Of a DNA stretch of 64,000 bases, positions 52,401 to 62,850 are shown in pieces (within the stretch, counting starts at the first letter, position 1; every line of letters starts with the position of its first letter). This stretch comes from Flectonema sp. DT1601 (taxonomy: Eukaryota > Euglenozoa > Diplonemea > Diplonemida > Diplonemidae), in NCBI GenBank assembly GCA_964019425.1, contig OZ025780.1, forward strand, positions 1,444,001 to 1,508,000, given 5' to 3'. The position numbers and the translations under genes were made by a program. Below the pieces are notes generated by a model that saw only the letters and a program-made list of their open reading frames with translations, searched no databases and was not told the DNA's origin.

Positions 52401-55400
52401 GATCTTTTCTTGTTAAATATCCACGTGTTGATGCCTGAAGCTTTACAGCCGCAGCATTTATTTCTGCAACCCTATCATTCTGAAGAGAATCCAATATAGT
52501 GTGTCGATGTTTAGTCTCTACTCTCGCCAAGTATCCTTTCCAACAACTACTGATAACCGTGGCGTAGTGATTGCTTGCTTGTGATGCAACTCGTTTTTTG
52601 CGTTCCTGTTGAGAATTATTTAAGTTACTTGAGATTATGTTTTGTTGTGTTATTATTTTAATTAAATAAAAGCAGAAGGTATACCTGTCGTAATCTACGA
52701 ACACAGCGCATCGCCCAAATGCGTTTTATAAAACATTGCATTGCGACAATCGAGTAGATACGTCTACCTACAAGGCTGCGTTCTCGTTCATTTCGTTGAA
52801 GAAGTTGGGAATGTTTCGCTTCAGTGTATCCGAGGTGACCTCGCCAACAACGTTGGATAGTTGTGATTGAATAATTTCGATATTCAATTCGTTCACGAAG
52901 TTCACGAGTTCTAATTCGAGTTGCTCGCATCGACTTAGCCAGCTGTCGACTTCGATAACCTTTCCAACTAGCTCTGATTTGAGTAGCAGCGTGTTGACGT
53001 AATGCCTCACCGTCTAATTGATGCTGTCTTCTTATTCTACCTCTAAGTGTGTCAGCTAATAATCTCGCTCTGTATCCTCGAAATACTTTTTGAACGCGAA
53101 CAGCTGCACATCTTTTCTTTTCAGTTTCAAGTCGTTGCTTCCAAACTTGTTGTTTACGCTGTCGGAGTGATTTTATTTTAATTGAAGCCTGAACACGTCT
53201 TGTAAAACATTGAATAACACAAACAGCCCAATTCATTTTAGTATAATAAGTTCGAAGACGTTTGGCATTGCGACGAGCAAGCCAGCCACGTGCTTGACGT
53301 TGAATTGAAGTGGCTGCAGCACTTCGTTGTTGGAATTCGACCATTGCCTCATGTTCCAACCTCCTACGATTGCTATTTAATTGGGATACATATCGAATGA
53401 ATTTTGTTATTTTTTTAGCACTTTCATTCTCTCGATAAAGTCGAGACATAGCCTGACGGGTTCTAATTTCTCTGTTCTTCTCAACTAACAGTCTGGCTGA
53501 CATACTTCTGTAAGAACATTGAATTCTAAGAGCTGCCTGGAACTGTTGTTCAAAAGAGTCCTCGTCTTTGAGAAGCTTAACTAGCAATTGGTTCATGTAA
53601 GTTAGCGCGTCTTCTTTTCTTTTATCATCATCACGCAGGTCATCGTGTCTTCGTATGTTACGTTGCTTTGTAGGTTCCGACTTCTCTTTTCGATGTTGAG
53701 GAGCTGAGTACTCTCCACCATCTCTCTGTTGGATAGGGTCTTTCGATTGATGCTCGGTGACTTCCGCTATTTGTTGATTTGATGTGACTACTTGTCCTCG
53801 ATGACCTCCCGAACCACCTCGAGAACTATGAGGAATATTATTATAAAACTCTTTCTTCTGTTGAGTGTTTTTAGAATGTTGTTGTTGATTGTTGTCATGT
53901 TGTTGTTTCTCATTCAGAGAATGTGATGGTGCACCTTGTGGGGCTTTTCTCGCACCTCTCTGTAGCGGCTGTGTTGGTGGTGTTGGCCTCATAGCCCCAA
54001 CTCCCTTCTGCGGAGGTTGTGGAGGGACTACAGGAGGACCATTCCCAGAGCTCTGATTCATCGACTCCCTACTAACATTAGCTTCGCCTTTAATCATTTT
54101 AGGTGAAGACAGTCTCCTCATCCTCGATGCTTGAGTTCCTGTAGTGAGAACCTTTCCCTTTCCTTTTCCCTTTCGTCTTCTCTGGGACACGTCACGTGTT
54201 GGGTTGTCTGCCCCACGCTCAGTTAGAATCATTCCTGAGTGATAATTATTATTATTATTTTGGGGGTTTTTTTATATCAAATGTATTAAGGCATGCCTTA
54301 CTGTAAAATAGTAGTTCATGCATGACTTGGTATACACAACTGAATGTATTTCTGCAAAAAAAAAAGAAATCGTTTCCAACAGCCTTGGTACGAATGTAGA
54401 ACTTTAGCCACTGAGAAAAGTCAAAAAAAAAAAGAAATTCCGGAACCCAATTTAATTAACCACACGATACAATATATAAATCACAAACCTGTGTCAGCTG
54501 AATAGTCAGGATTAAGTTCTTGCTGAAGCTGATTTGCAGACATCATTCTACTAGTGGCCGTAGGAACGGTATCTGGAGATTGAGAGACCTGAGGAAGTGG
54601 TGATATTAAAGGCAACACATTTCTATCATGCTGGGCATTTGGAGATGATTTCGTAGCTGGAGGAGAATTCGATAATTCATAACCAGAGTGACCCATCGCC
54701 TTCGTTCGAGATTGATTGCTCCCCCCTGTGCTCGTTGGGTTATATTTTTCCTTTTTATTTCGATTTATTTTCCGTGATTTCCACGTCGCATTACTGTGAT
54801 TTAATTGATTGCCAGAACCCACTACCTTCTGAGCTCGTATCATTGCTTTTTTTACTGCGATAGTTGTTTGATGATTCTTTCCCAATTCCTTGCCAGCAGT
54901 GCTAACTGCTGCCGCATAGGATTCGACAGCGTCAGACCTGTTGGGTAGTTGGTGTTGTCACTGGGATGTTATTTATAACAATTTAAAAATACACTAACAT
55001 ACTTATCTTCAAGGGAACTAGACGACTCCTGAGCCATGGCTAAGTTATGATACGCAATAGCGAGAAGTGAACTCTCCTCAGCTGTTCTTTTTGATACTTG
55101 TGTTAGTAGACCCACAGCACGTCTTGCAGTACCGATGGCTTCCTGATGACGAGAGAGTTGAGTTAGAATGGCGCTGATGTTTAGACTCGTCGTGGCTGAA
55201 CTATTCCTCTCAATTTGTGACGATAATGTGAGGTGCTTGAGTGCTGCTTCATTATTCCCACGACGTCGTTCCATACACCCTAAGTTATTTAAAGTAGTTG
55301 CTCTAAGACGAAGTCTAAGATCATCATCACCACTAAAGTAAACAGCTCCAGGACGTTCTTCTGTTAACTTCATAGCACGCTGTAAGAATGTTGCAGCCTG

Positions 55401-55697
55401 ATTGTGTTTGTCTGATTTAAAGCATCTGACACCTGCAGCGTTGTATCCAACACAAAGTTTCTCTGCTGCGTTGTGAACTTCTTTCTCTGGGAGGAATCCT
55501 CTGTTGACGAGTTCTTTTTTATACGGAAGAAGTTTTTCTTCTATTTGAATAATCGCTACAGGATTTCCTTCAGCATCACGACGGGACTCTTCAAGTTCTC
55601 TAACTACTTGTAGTAGACTCTGAACTTCATTATCATCAGGAGGACTATTATACATCCTGTCATCACCTTCATAAGTATGAGGTACTGCCGCCTCCAT
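49454..55697 (-). CDS. Giant TPR plus multi-IQ protein (6 exons)
   Basis: Exons 55003-55697, 54489-54937, 52685-54234, 51775-52605, 50689-51408 and 49454-50623 add up to exactly 1805 codons (1804 residues). Introns are 65, 254, 79, 366 and 65 bp, with GTATGT, GTTTGT or GTATAC donors and CAG acceptors. The N-terminus has TPR-like helices (LRATTLNNLGCMERRRGNNE, AIAYHNLAMAQE). A polar Gln/Asn/Pro-rich region follows, then about 18 IQ-type calmodulin-binding motifs such as AATSIQRQARGWLARRNAK, AAVRVQKVFRGYRARLL, TTIQRCWRGHLGY, AATKIQSILRGNAARN and ATAIQRVWRGHQTRKH. It is likely a calmodulin- or centrin-binding scaffold of the cytoskeleton or flagellum. The fourth intron holds the AACAC array. Confidence 0.85.
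51486..51765. repeat. (AACAC)56 perfect microsatellite inside an intron
   Basis: 280 bases of uninterrupted AACAC on the plus strand (GTGTT in the transcript), 56 copies with no variant. It fills most of intron 51409-51774 of the IQ-protein gene and begins within nine bases of the GTATGT donor. All reading frames through it (VVLCC or QHNTT repeats) are artefacts of the repeat. Confidence 0.95.
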
Positions 55698-58600
55698 TGT
55701 CTTGCTGTTTTAGAAGTGTACTTTATAATCGATAATTGAAACTCTGGTGACGCTCTTTTTCAAACTGTCTCACATGTACAATATTATTATTCTAACCTGT
55801 TAGTTGTGTTAAGGGAAGAAGGGAAGGATTTAATGACACAGTTTGTAATTATCGTATTATAAACTCACCACTACAACAACGCACAAGACTTGCGATAAAT
55901 AATACTAGTCGATGTGCCTACTGACGAAGCAGTAAAAGGAGAGGAAGGGAGAGGAAATGGGCAGGGAGGGTAGGTTTTTTTTTTTTTTTTTTTTTCCAAA
56001 TACTAATTTTTTTTTTATAGAATATGTGGTTTTCGAATCGCTTTTCTTTTTTTTTTTTTTTTTTTTTTTTTTCCTCAACAATAAAAGGTAGGGAGACCGT
56101 AGCCACATTTATCTAAGTGAGAACCAGAATTGGAAAGAATGCTAGCCATTTCAGCTGTTGCGAGATTTTCGTACGTTAAGTAAGAATCTTGTTTATTTTA
56201 TGTTTTTTTTTTTCATTTATTTATTTTTCGCCTTCGTTCGTTTATGTCACTCCCCACAACAGCAGAACGAAACCTAGTCGAGGCCAAACCCGAATGACTT
56301 GCTTGAACAGACGGAGAAGAGAAAAAAACCCTTTGTTGGAAAGAATTATCCTCCCTTTAGTCATTATTGTTCTTGACATGTTTCTTCTTCTATGGAAAAA
56401 GAAAGCACTGCATAAAATCAATTCGGAATTAACTCCCACTTGCGATTTTGAACGCTGCCCTTTATGAAGCGTTTTGAGAGATAAGAAATAGTTAAAAAAA
56501 AGGGTAAAAGGAATGCATCCTCAAAAAGAAATATAGAAGTGCTGGGTGCACCAGCCAATGGTGTAGTAAGGGAAGTAGGGGAATACTTCAAAAAAACATA
56601 GTGAACCATCCAATTAAAGTAAGGATTTTAACGTGTACCTTCTTTAGCGGTTCAATTTGCTTACAGTTGTTAGCAGGAAAGGATATGGGGGAGGGCTGTT
56701 ATAAATACATAACTTACTTATTTGTTAATGAAATGTACTATAACAGAAAAATTCTCGTACGACCAAAAAAAAAAAAACCAGGCTTCGCCTGATAAGTAAA
56801 AAGATTAAGTTTCCCATGGGGATAGCAAAAAGCGATTTTTTTTTTTTTTTTTTTTCTTGTTCCTTTTTCCATAGTAATTTACAAGATTGACATCATCACA
56901 TTGTTACATCGAAGACATTGGATTTTCTCAGTGAAATAACAAAAAAAAAAAAAAAAAAAAGTGATGATGGTATTTACAAACCCGCAAAAGACTTAGCTCG
57001 CAGGTGCTTACACGAAAAGCCCTGAAAAAAAGAAAATATTAATTTTGGTTGCAATTCCATCCATATCGATCAGGTGATAGCACACATCAATGCAACATAT
57101 TAAGCACATCGCAATAGAACTGGTGATAGACTCTGATAGATCTCCCATTGGATGATAAGATTAATTTTCAGCTTTTTTTTTTTTTTTTATTTGGTCATAA
57201 ATATCATAACAAATGCTCGGGAAAAGAAGGGGAGGGACTTGGATAAGTAAATCAAGAAGGGATGGGAGAGAGGAGGAGGGAGGGGGAAAAAAACTTGACA
57301 CAGCCTGAAATCAAATCAATTCGAAGTTAAAATCTCATGACAATTAACTCAATCAGGACAGGGACGGTTATTTAAAAAAATCATTTTTCGCCAAGGGGGG
57401 AAAAACCGACTAACGCTCCCAAGTGGTGTAATCGAGGCCGTTTCGCGACAAACCCTAGGTGGGATAACAATAATCCATATTTTACCATAGCAAGAAGCTC
57501 GGCGCCCAGTGAATGTCCGATAATGTTACTGCATTCGAAAACAATATGGACATCTCTCAATCGATGAGACTATCGCTAAGGCAATCATGGTTCACCTTGT
57601 CATATCGCCTTCCCGAACTTTCCTACCACTTTTCCCCTTTGGCTCCTTTTTTCCAAAGAGAATTAAAAAACCGGTTTTACCGCTGTCCTTAATGAAATTA
57701 AAAAAAAAAGAAAACAACTTGATGATTTAAAGCACACGGTAAGAATGAACACACTCCTTACGAGGAAAAATAAAAAATAAGGAAGAAAGAATTATTGGTG
57801 TTTAAAGTCGTTTAGGAACGCAAGGAAGTTGTGATTTTTGGTGCTTTTAATACCTCAGGGCATCTCAGCCATCTGTCAGTGGCCATGCCAAAAAAAAAGC
57901 ATCAATGTTTTTTTTTTTAATTAAACAATACCGTTCTGAAGTAGGTAGTATTAAAAAACAGTTCTGGTTTCGATATAATACTTTAAAAATTAATCTTCAG
58001 GCAACTACTCCTACCCCATCCTTCTTCAGTGAAGAAAGTAAGGGTACACTGCAGAATCACGCTGTCATAATAAAGTTGTTAGTAAGAAAGTAAACGACAT
58101 CCACACCACACAGAGATGTGGTTATCAGCGCGAAGTAATGAGCTGAAGACCACGTATCTCCAGATGAGCGCAAGTAAATAAAAAGAAGAAGAAAAAAAAG
58201 GAAGAGAGACTTCTCAGAGGGAGGAATACAAAAAAAGAAAAAAAAAGAACATTGCCCTACGATATAGACAATATCAACCCTATGACTTTCACGTAATTTA
58301 AAACGTTAAAATTCCAGCTGAAACGTTAAAAAAAAAAAAAAAAAAAAAAAAAGACACTACTGATGTACAAAAGAAATGTTGAACAAATTACTGGCGTGTC
58401 TTGCTGCCAGCAAAAGCATAAAATACACGGTAGACCAAACAGGTGTGTGCTCTAGGAGGATGATCTGCACATCGTCTACATAGACGAAGGTAAAGCTTGA
58501 TCATAGTTTTTTTTTTATATTTAATTTTATTTTATTTTTACTTTCTTTAGTTAGTTTGTTATCAAAGTCCAGTATCTGATGAATGCAGATAATCTGTTTA

Positions 58601-59619
58601 ATCTGCACCATCAAAAGGACTAATCGCTTCGTACTCAGCAGCGATTAAAAAAAAAACCAAAAAAAAAAAAAAAAAAAAGGAAAGGTGCCATACCGACCAA
58701 ACGGCACACGCGACGTCGAAGGGAGAAAAAAGAAGGCGGCACCTCACTAAATAATTCTCACTTTGTTTTTATGCGCAACTAGAAACAAACCTATAAAAGT
58801 AAAGGTGCTAACGTTACGCTTCCATAATGATCTTTCACTCGTAAAAACATGTCTTCGAGATGAAAAATGAAAACTAAATAACTACTGAGAAAAATATTTC
58901 CACAGTAAACGCTTCGTCTATTCGTACGAATAAAGTTAGGAAACACTGCAGTCAAAAGTGAAAGTACTGCAGAACCAATTGAAAAACGCTTTAATTAATA
59001 AAACTGCATGTCGTTAGTAATATTTTTGTTTTGTGAACTAAAAACTTTTTTTTTTTTTTTTTTTTTCGAGACGGTAAATAACTTAGACAATGCAAAAAAT
59101 CAGAAAAGTATGTACCTTGATTACCAGAACTAATCTGGGATTTAAAAAAAATTGAGGAAAGGGGAGTTTATAGGGAAGTAATTACCGTCGGTCAACGGGT
59201 TCGTTTATTCTCCATCTATTATGACTTTAATATTTTAGAACATTTTTTAGTGAATTATGTGTCATGACTGTTCCGCATGTAAGAACCAATAAACCCTCAC
59301 CGAGAGAGATTATTTGATTATTACATTTCATGTGTCAACAATATTTTTTTCATAATAAAACAAGAATCACTTTTCCGTATTCAAGAACAATCAACAACAA
59401 GTTTTTGTCAAATCGACAATTTGCATTTACGACATCACCCCGGGGGGGGAGGAAAGAAGAGATCCGTTTCACTCAAGGCCAAAAGGAAAAGATATGGCGA
59501 GAAGAATGCAGACTGTTAGAAAGGCTGGTGCACCAAAAAGTAGAGAGCGTGAGAACAACCCGAAGTTCAAGCACATCGTATAGAGTAATATAAGTATGTT
59601 TGTCTTATTGAAGTGATCA
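55698..59619. other. 3.9-kb gene-poor region
   Basis: Many A/T runs (55977-55995, 56047-56072, 56837-56855, 56941-56960, 58326-58351, 58659-58678, 59047-59066). No coding frame, tRNA or repeat family was recognised on either strand. Polypurine tracts occur at 57220-57290 and 58180-58250. Confidence 0.5.
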
Positions 59620-61746
59620 TTAAATTGTTGGGCACTTTGATCCACAATTCCCAGTTGGAAATGGTCCGTGTGGTTTGTCACACAGAGGTACTGGAAGTTC
59701 CCCGTTTTTCATCAAAACAACAAACAACTCGTCGTGTTGAAGTTCAAAGGTTTTTTCATAATGACCATCAACATTCTTGTAGAAGAGAGAAGTGCTGAAT
59801 TCCGTGTCGAATTTTGGTGAGCAGGCTGCGCTGTCCCAGTTGTCCAGCAACAATTGCTGTGTCATTCCAAATGGCTTTGGTCCAGTGCAGTCAGTGCATC
59901 TGTACAGAGCGAAGGCGAACGAGCACTTCTCTCCATCACAACACTTCAAGTGGACCTTAGACCCTGTCAAGACTGGTCTTGGGAAAGCAAAGGCGCTCAT
60001 TGATGAGATCTCAGTAGGGAACTTAACATAACGAGTGTGAATCAGATCCAACTCACCATTAGAGATAGTCATGGGCTGTATATCAACAACGTTGGATCCT
60101 CCAGCAGCAGTCATGCCGACTCCGCTGTAGCAAGGACAGCAAGTATCATCGTTACAGCTGGAGAAGTCAGATCCGCTGCATCTCGCCTGAGCTGGTTCTG
60201 GCCAGTGGACCCCTGTCGCACATGTGTATCCAGAGCACGAACGGAGACACTTACCATTGCAACCCTGACCAATAGTGTTGTGTTCACAAACGTGGAGATC
60301 TTTACAAATGCAGACGTAGTCGTCAACTCCGTTACCCGGGTGACATACGGAGTTGACGTCACAAGTGTGGGTACCACTGTCGCATCTGTGAGGGACTGGA
60401 GTAGATGGACAGCAGCTGGCTTCATTACAACTGGAGAAGTCAGTCCCGCTGCATCCTACGTGAGACGGCTCAGCCCAGCTTACTCCACCATTGACGCAGT
60501 TGTAACCGAAGCAGGATCTCACACATCTTCCAGGGCAACCTTGACCAACAGCCTTTTCTTCACAAACAAAAAGGTCCTTACAGATGCATACATAATCATC
60601 AACACCCCCCTTTCCTGGACGGCATTCAGAGTTAACATCACATGTATGGGAACCGCTGTCACACTGGTGAGGAACTGGAGTAGAAGGGCAACACGTGGGT
60701 TCGTTGCAGCTGAGAATGTCAGTTCCACTACACGCTACTTGAGCAGACCCAACACCGCTTGGACAAGTGTAACCAGCGCATGAACGAAGGCAACGACCAG
60801 CGCAACCAGCATTGAGTGTTGGGGTTTCACAAATATAGTTCTGTCTGCAGATACAAACATAATCTGACACTCCTGCCCCAGCAAAGCAATTAGAGTTCGC
60901 ATCACAGGTGTTTGTTCCACTGCAGTCATGTGGAGATGGGGTAGGTGGAGCATCGGTGGTCGGAGCAGGAGTTGCAGGAGCATCAGTTTCTGGGCAGCAA
61001 ACACCGTTGTTGCAGCTGCTTGCGTCTCTACCAGAACACGCAACATTTTGCGGTTGCTGCCATTCCACGTTAGGACATGCGTACCCAACGCAGTTACGGT
61101 GGCATCTGTGACCGTTAAATGGCCAGTCGCAACCGGAAACACAAACATAGTTTGGACGGCACTCACAGTGGTATTGATTTTGAACACCATCTCTTAAGAA
61201 ACACTCTGCGTATTGAGCATCACAGTTGTCGTTGTTAGTAGTGCAGTAATGCGGAGCAGGAGTAGGTGGAGCTGGGGTTGGATCAGGCCACCACCTGAAC
61301 TCAATCCTGATCCACGCATCAGTATTAACACAGTGGACATTATGCCAACCAGCGGTACTAACGTAGTTCGTCATCGTAAAGTAGCATTCACCTGAGACTC
61401 TGTCGTCGTCAGAGTTAAAAAATGAGTTGTCAAATGAGCACCGGTTGCCAGTGTCGTCTTCCCATGCAGTGAAACTAACTTTGAGTACTTTTGAACTCGT
61501 GCTACGTCTACCAGAGTCAGCGTAAACTCCATTAGACCTACAGTCACGTGACGACGTGCACTGAATGCAAGTATTTGGTCCAGTGTACCCACCAACATTG
61601 GCTCTCGCCAACATCGTATACTCTTCGTTACCAGATTCAGTTCCTCTTTGGTCCTGAAAAACTTCCCTGAATCTCACCTGGAAATCAATTGCGTGTGAGG
61701 GCATCACAAGAGCCAGGGATGCAACAAGCAGAGCTTTCATTGTCAT
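59620..61746 (-). CDS. Secreted Cys-rich protein with four EGF-like modules
   Basis: 708 residues. The signal peptide (MKALLVASLALVMPSHA) decides the start; the frame stays open 72 codons upstream, but that part overlaps a dispersed repeat. Domains seen: an N-terminal beta domain of about 130 residues with acidic Cys-flanked loops (DDTGNRCSFDNSFFNSDDDR); Pro/Thr linkers; then four modules of about 95 residues, each with an EGF-like core (HTCDVNSVCHPG, DYVCICKDLHVCE) and a second part of the form GRCxRSCxGYTC...CSGTDxxSCNxxxCCP; and a C-terminal domain of about 150 residues (FAFPRPVLTGSKVHLKCCDG). Modules 3 and 4 are the most alike. Likely extracellular adhesion or wall protein; family not recognised. 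Confidence 0.8.
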   Translation of the reverse strand: MTMKALLVASLALVMPSHAIDFQVRFREVFQDQRGTESGNEEYTMLARANVGGYTGPNTCIQCTSSRDCRSNGVYADSGRRSTSSKVLKVSFTAWEDDTGNRCSFDNSFFNSDDDRVSGECYFTMTNYVSTAGWHNVHCVNTDAWIRIEFRWWPDPTPAPPTPAPHYCTTNNDNCDAQYAECFLRDGVQNQYHCECRPNYVCVSGCDWPFNGHRCHRNCVGYACPNVEWQQPQNVACSGRDASSCNNGVCCPETDAPATPAPTTDAPPTPSPHDCSGTNTCDANSNCFAGAGVSDYVCICRQNYICETPTLNAGCAGRCLRSCAGYTCPSGVGSAQVACSGTDILSCNEPTCCPSTPVPHQCDSGSHTCDVNSECRPGKGGVDDYVCICKDLFVCEEKAVGQGCPGRCVRSCFGYNCVNGGVSWAEPSHVGCSGTDFSSCNEASCCPSTPVPHRCDSGTHTCDVNSVCHPGNGVDDYVCICKDLHVCEHNTIGQGCNGKCLRSCSGYTCATGVHWPEPAQARCSGSDFSSCNDDTCCPCYSGVGMTAAGGSNVVDIQPMTISNGELDLIHTRYVKFPTEISSMSAFAFPRPVLTGSKVHLKCCDGEKCSFAFALYRCTDCTGPKPFGMTQQLLLDNWDSAACSPKFDTEFSTSLFYKNVDGHYEKTFELQHDELFVVLMKNGELPVPLCDKPHGPFPTGNCGSKCPTI

Positions 61747-61774
61747 TTCGTAAGCAAATTTAAATAATAGCAAT

Positions 61775-61898
61775 CTGGTGGAGGTAATTTGATTAAATAT
61801 AAAGCAACTTGAAACTGACCAAACTAAAATAAAGTTGCCATGTAAAAAGGCCAACAGTTGGTAATGATAAAATTTCACATGTGCCGTCTGAAAGTAGA
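61775..61898. repeat. Dispersed repeat 2, copy C (diverged)
   Basis: Shares with copy A (31157-31300) GGAGGTAA-TTGAT, AAAGCAACTTGAAACTG, CAACAGTTGGT, GATAAAA and CATGTGC-GTC in the same order and spacing, but with clear divergence. It lies just upstream of the EGF-like gene. Confidence 0.65.
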
Positions 61899-62178
61899 AT
61901 TGTTTCAAAGAGAGTACAAGTAACATAACACAATTTTTAACTACATGAAATCTACTATGCATGTTCCTGAGTTTTAGCGTGCTGTAAAAAACTAAAAAAT
62001 GAAAATTTATAAATCCAGAACTAACCGATCCCTAAAAGTATGTATTCACTTCCCTCTGCCTTAGTGGCGGACACGTTAAGTAGTCAGATGTGAAATATAA
62101 TATTTAAAAAAAAAAAAAAAAAAAAACGCTTGCTTTATAAACAAGGAATTTCTTGAATTATTCCGCAGGTAGCATTCA

Positions 62179-62224
62179 CCTTAATGACCTTGTTTACTTG
62201 GATAATTAAACAAGCTCATTAAGG
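62179..62224. repeat. Inverted repeat, 18-bp arms with one mismatch, 10-base loop
   Basis: CCTTAATGACCTTGTTTA at 62179-62196 pairs with 62207-62224 at 17 of 18 positions. It lies between the acid phosphatase stop and the EGF-like gene start, about 630 bp past the former. Confidence 0.7.
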
Positions 62225-62597
62225 CAAATAAATAATGAACTGTTCTTCTAATAGGTCAGAATAATTGGAAGCACGAGCCCATTCTAATGGCAATTAGTGA
62301 TTTAAAACACCAATCATTGAGACGAATGAAGTGACCACCACCACATGTGATAAATTGACTACCAATACCACATCTGGTTTCGGATGAATAAGACTATTTA
62401 AGGAACAAGCAGCTTTCGGAGAAGAACGAAGAAGAAGGGGAGGGGAGGGTGAAGAAAAACTCACAATAACATTAACGCTGATCGCCTTAAAATCGACGAG
62501 AAGAAGAAAAAAAAAAAAAACGAAATAAAAAATAATAATAAATTAGAACAGAGAGGTGACTTCTAGTTCAAACCTTTTTATTGCCTCTTTATTTTTT

Positions 62598-62621
62598 TTT
62601 CAATCAATTGTTTGATTGAAA
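62598..62621. repeat. Hairpin, 10-bp stem, 4-base loop, 3' of the phosphatase gene
   Basis: TTTCAATCAA and TTGATTGAAA flank TTGT, with a T-run on its plus-strand left side. It lies about 230 bp past the stop of the minus-strand phosphatase gene. Confidence 0.6.
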
Positions 62622-62850
62622 GTACATATGGCTATGCAAGGGAACGAGCCTCCTCTGGTCGCTTCATCGGAGATGACGGGAAGAAATAACCACACGGGAA
62701 TTGCCTCCTTCGAAGTCGTCTCTTCTTCAGAATTGATTAAGTATTGAATTGTTCAATAACTTGAATGTCAGAGGTACTACTATTTAATAATCTATTGTTT
62801 ATCCATATTTCAGTTGTTTCGTGGAGGCCAGTTCAGCTGATCTAAGGCTA

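Larger units (their letters stand above)
61747..62850. other. Intergenic with repeat and hairpins
   Basis: Holds the third copy of dispersed repeat 2 (61775-61898), an 18-bp hairpin (62179-62224) and a 10-bp hairpin (62598-62621), plus A/T runs. No gene supported. Confidence 0.5.

Noticed and set aside
61747-61962. 72-residue upstream extension of the EGF-like protein
   Set aside because: It overlaps a dispersed repeat and precedes a typical signal peptide.
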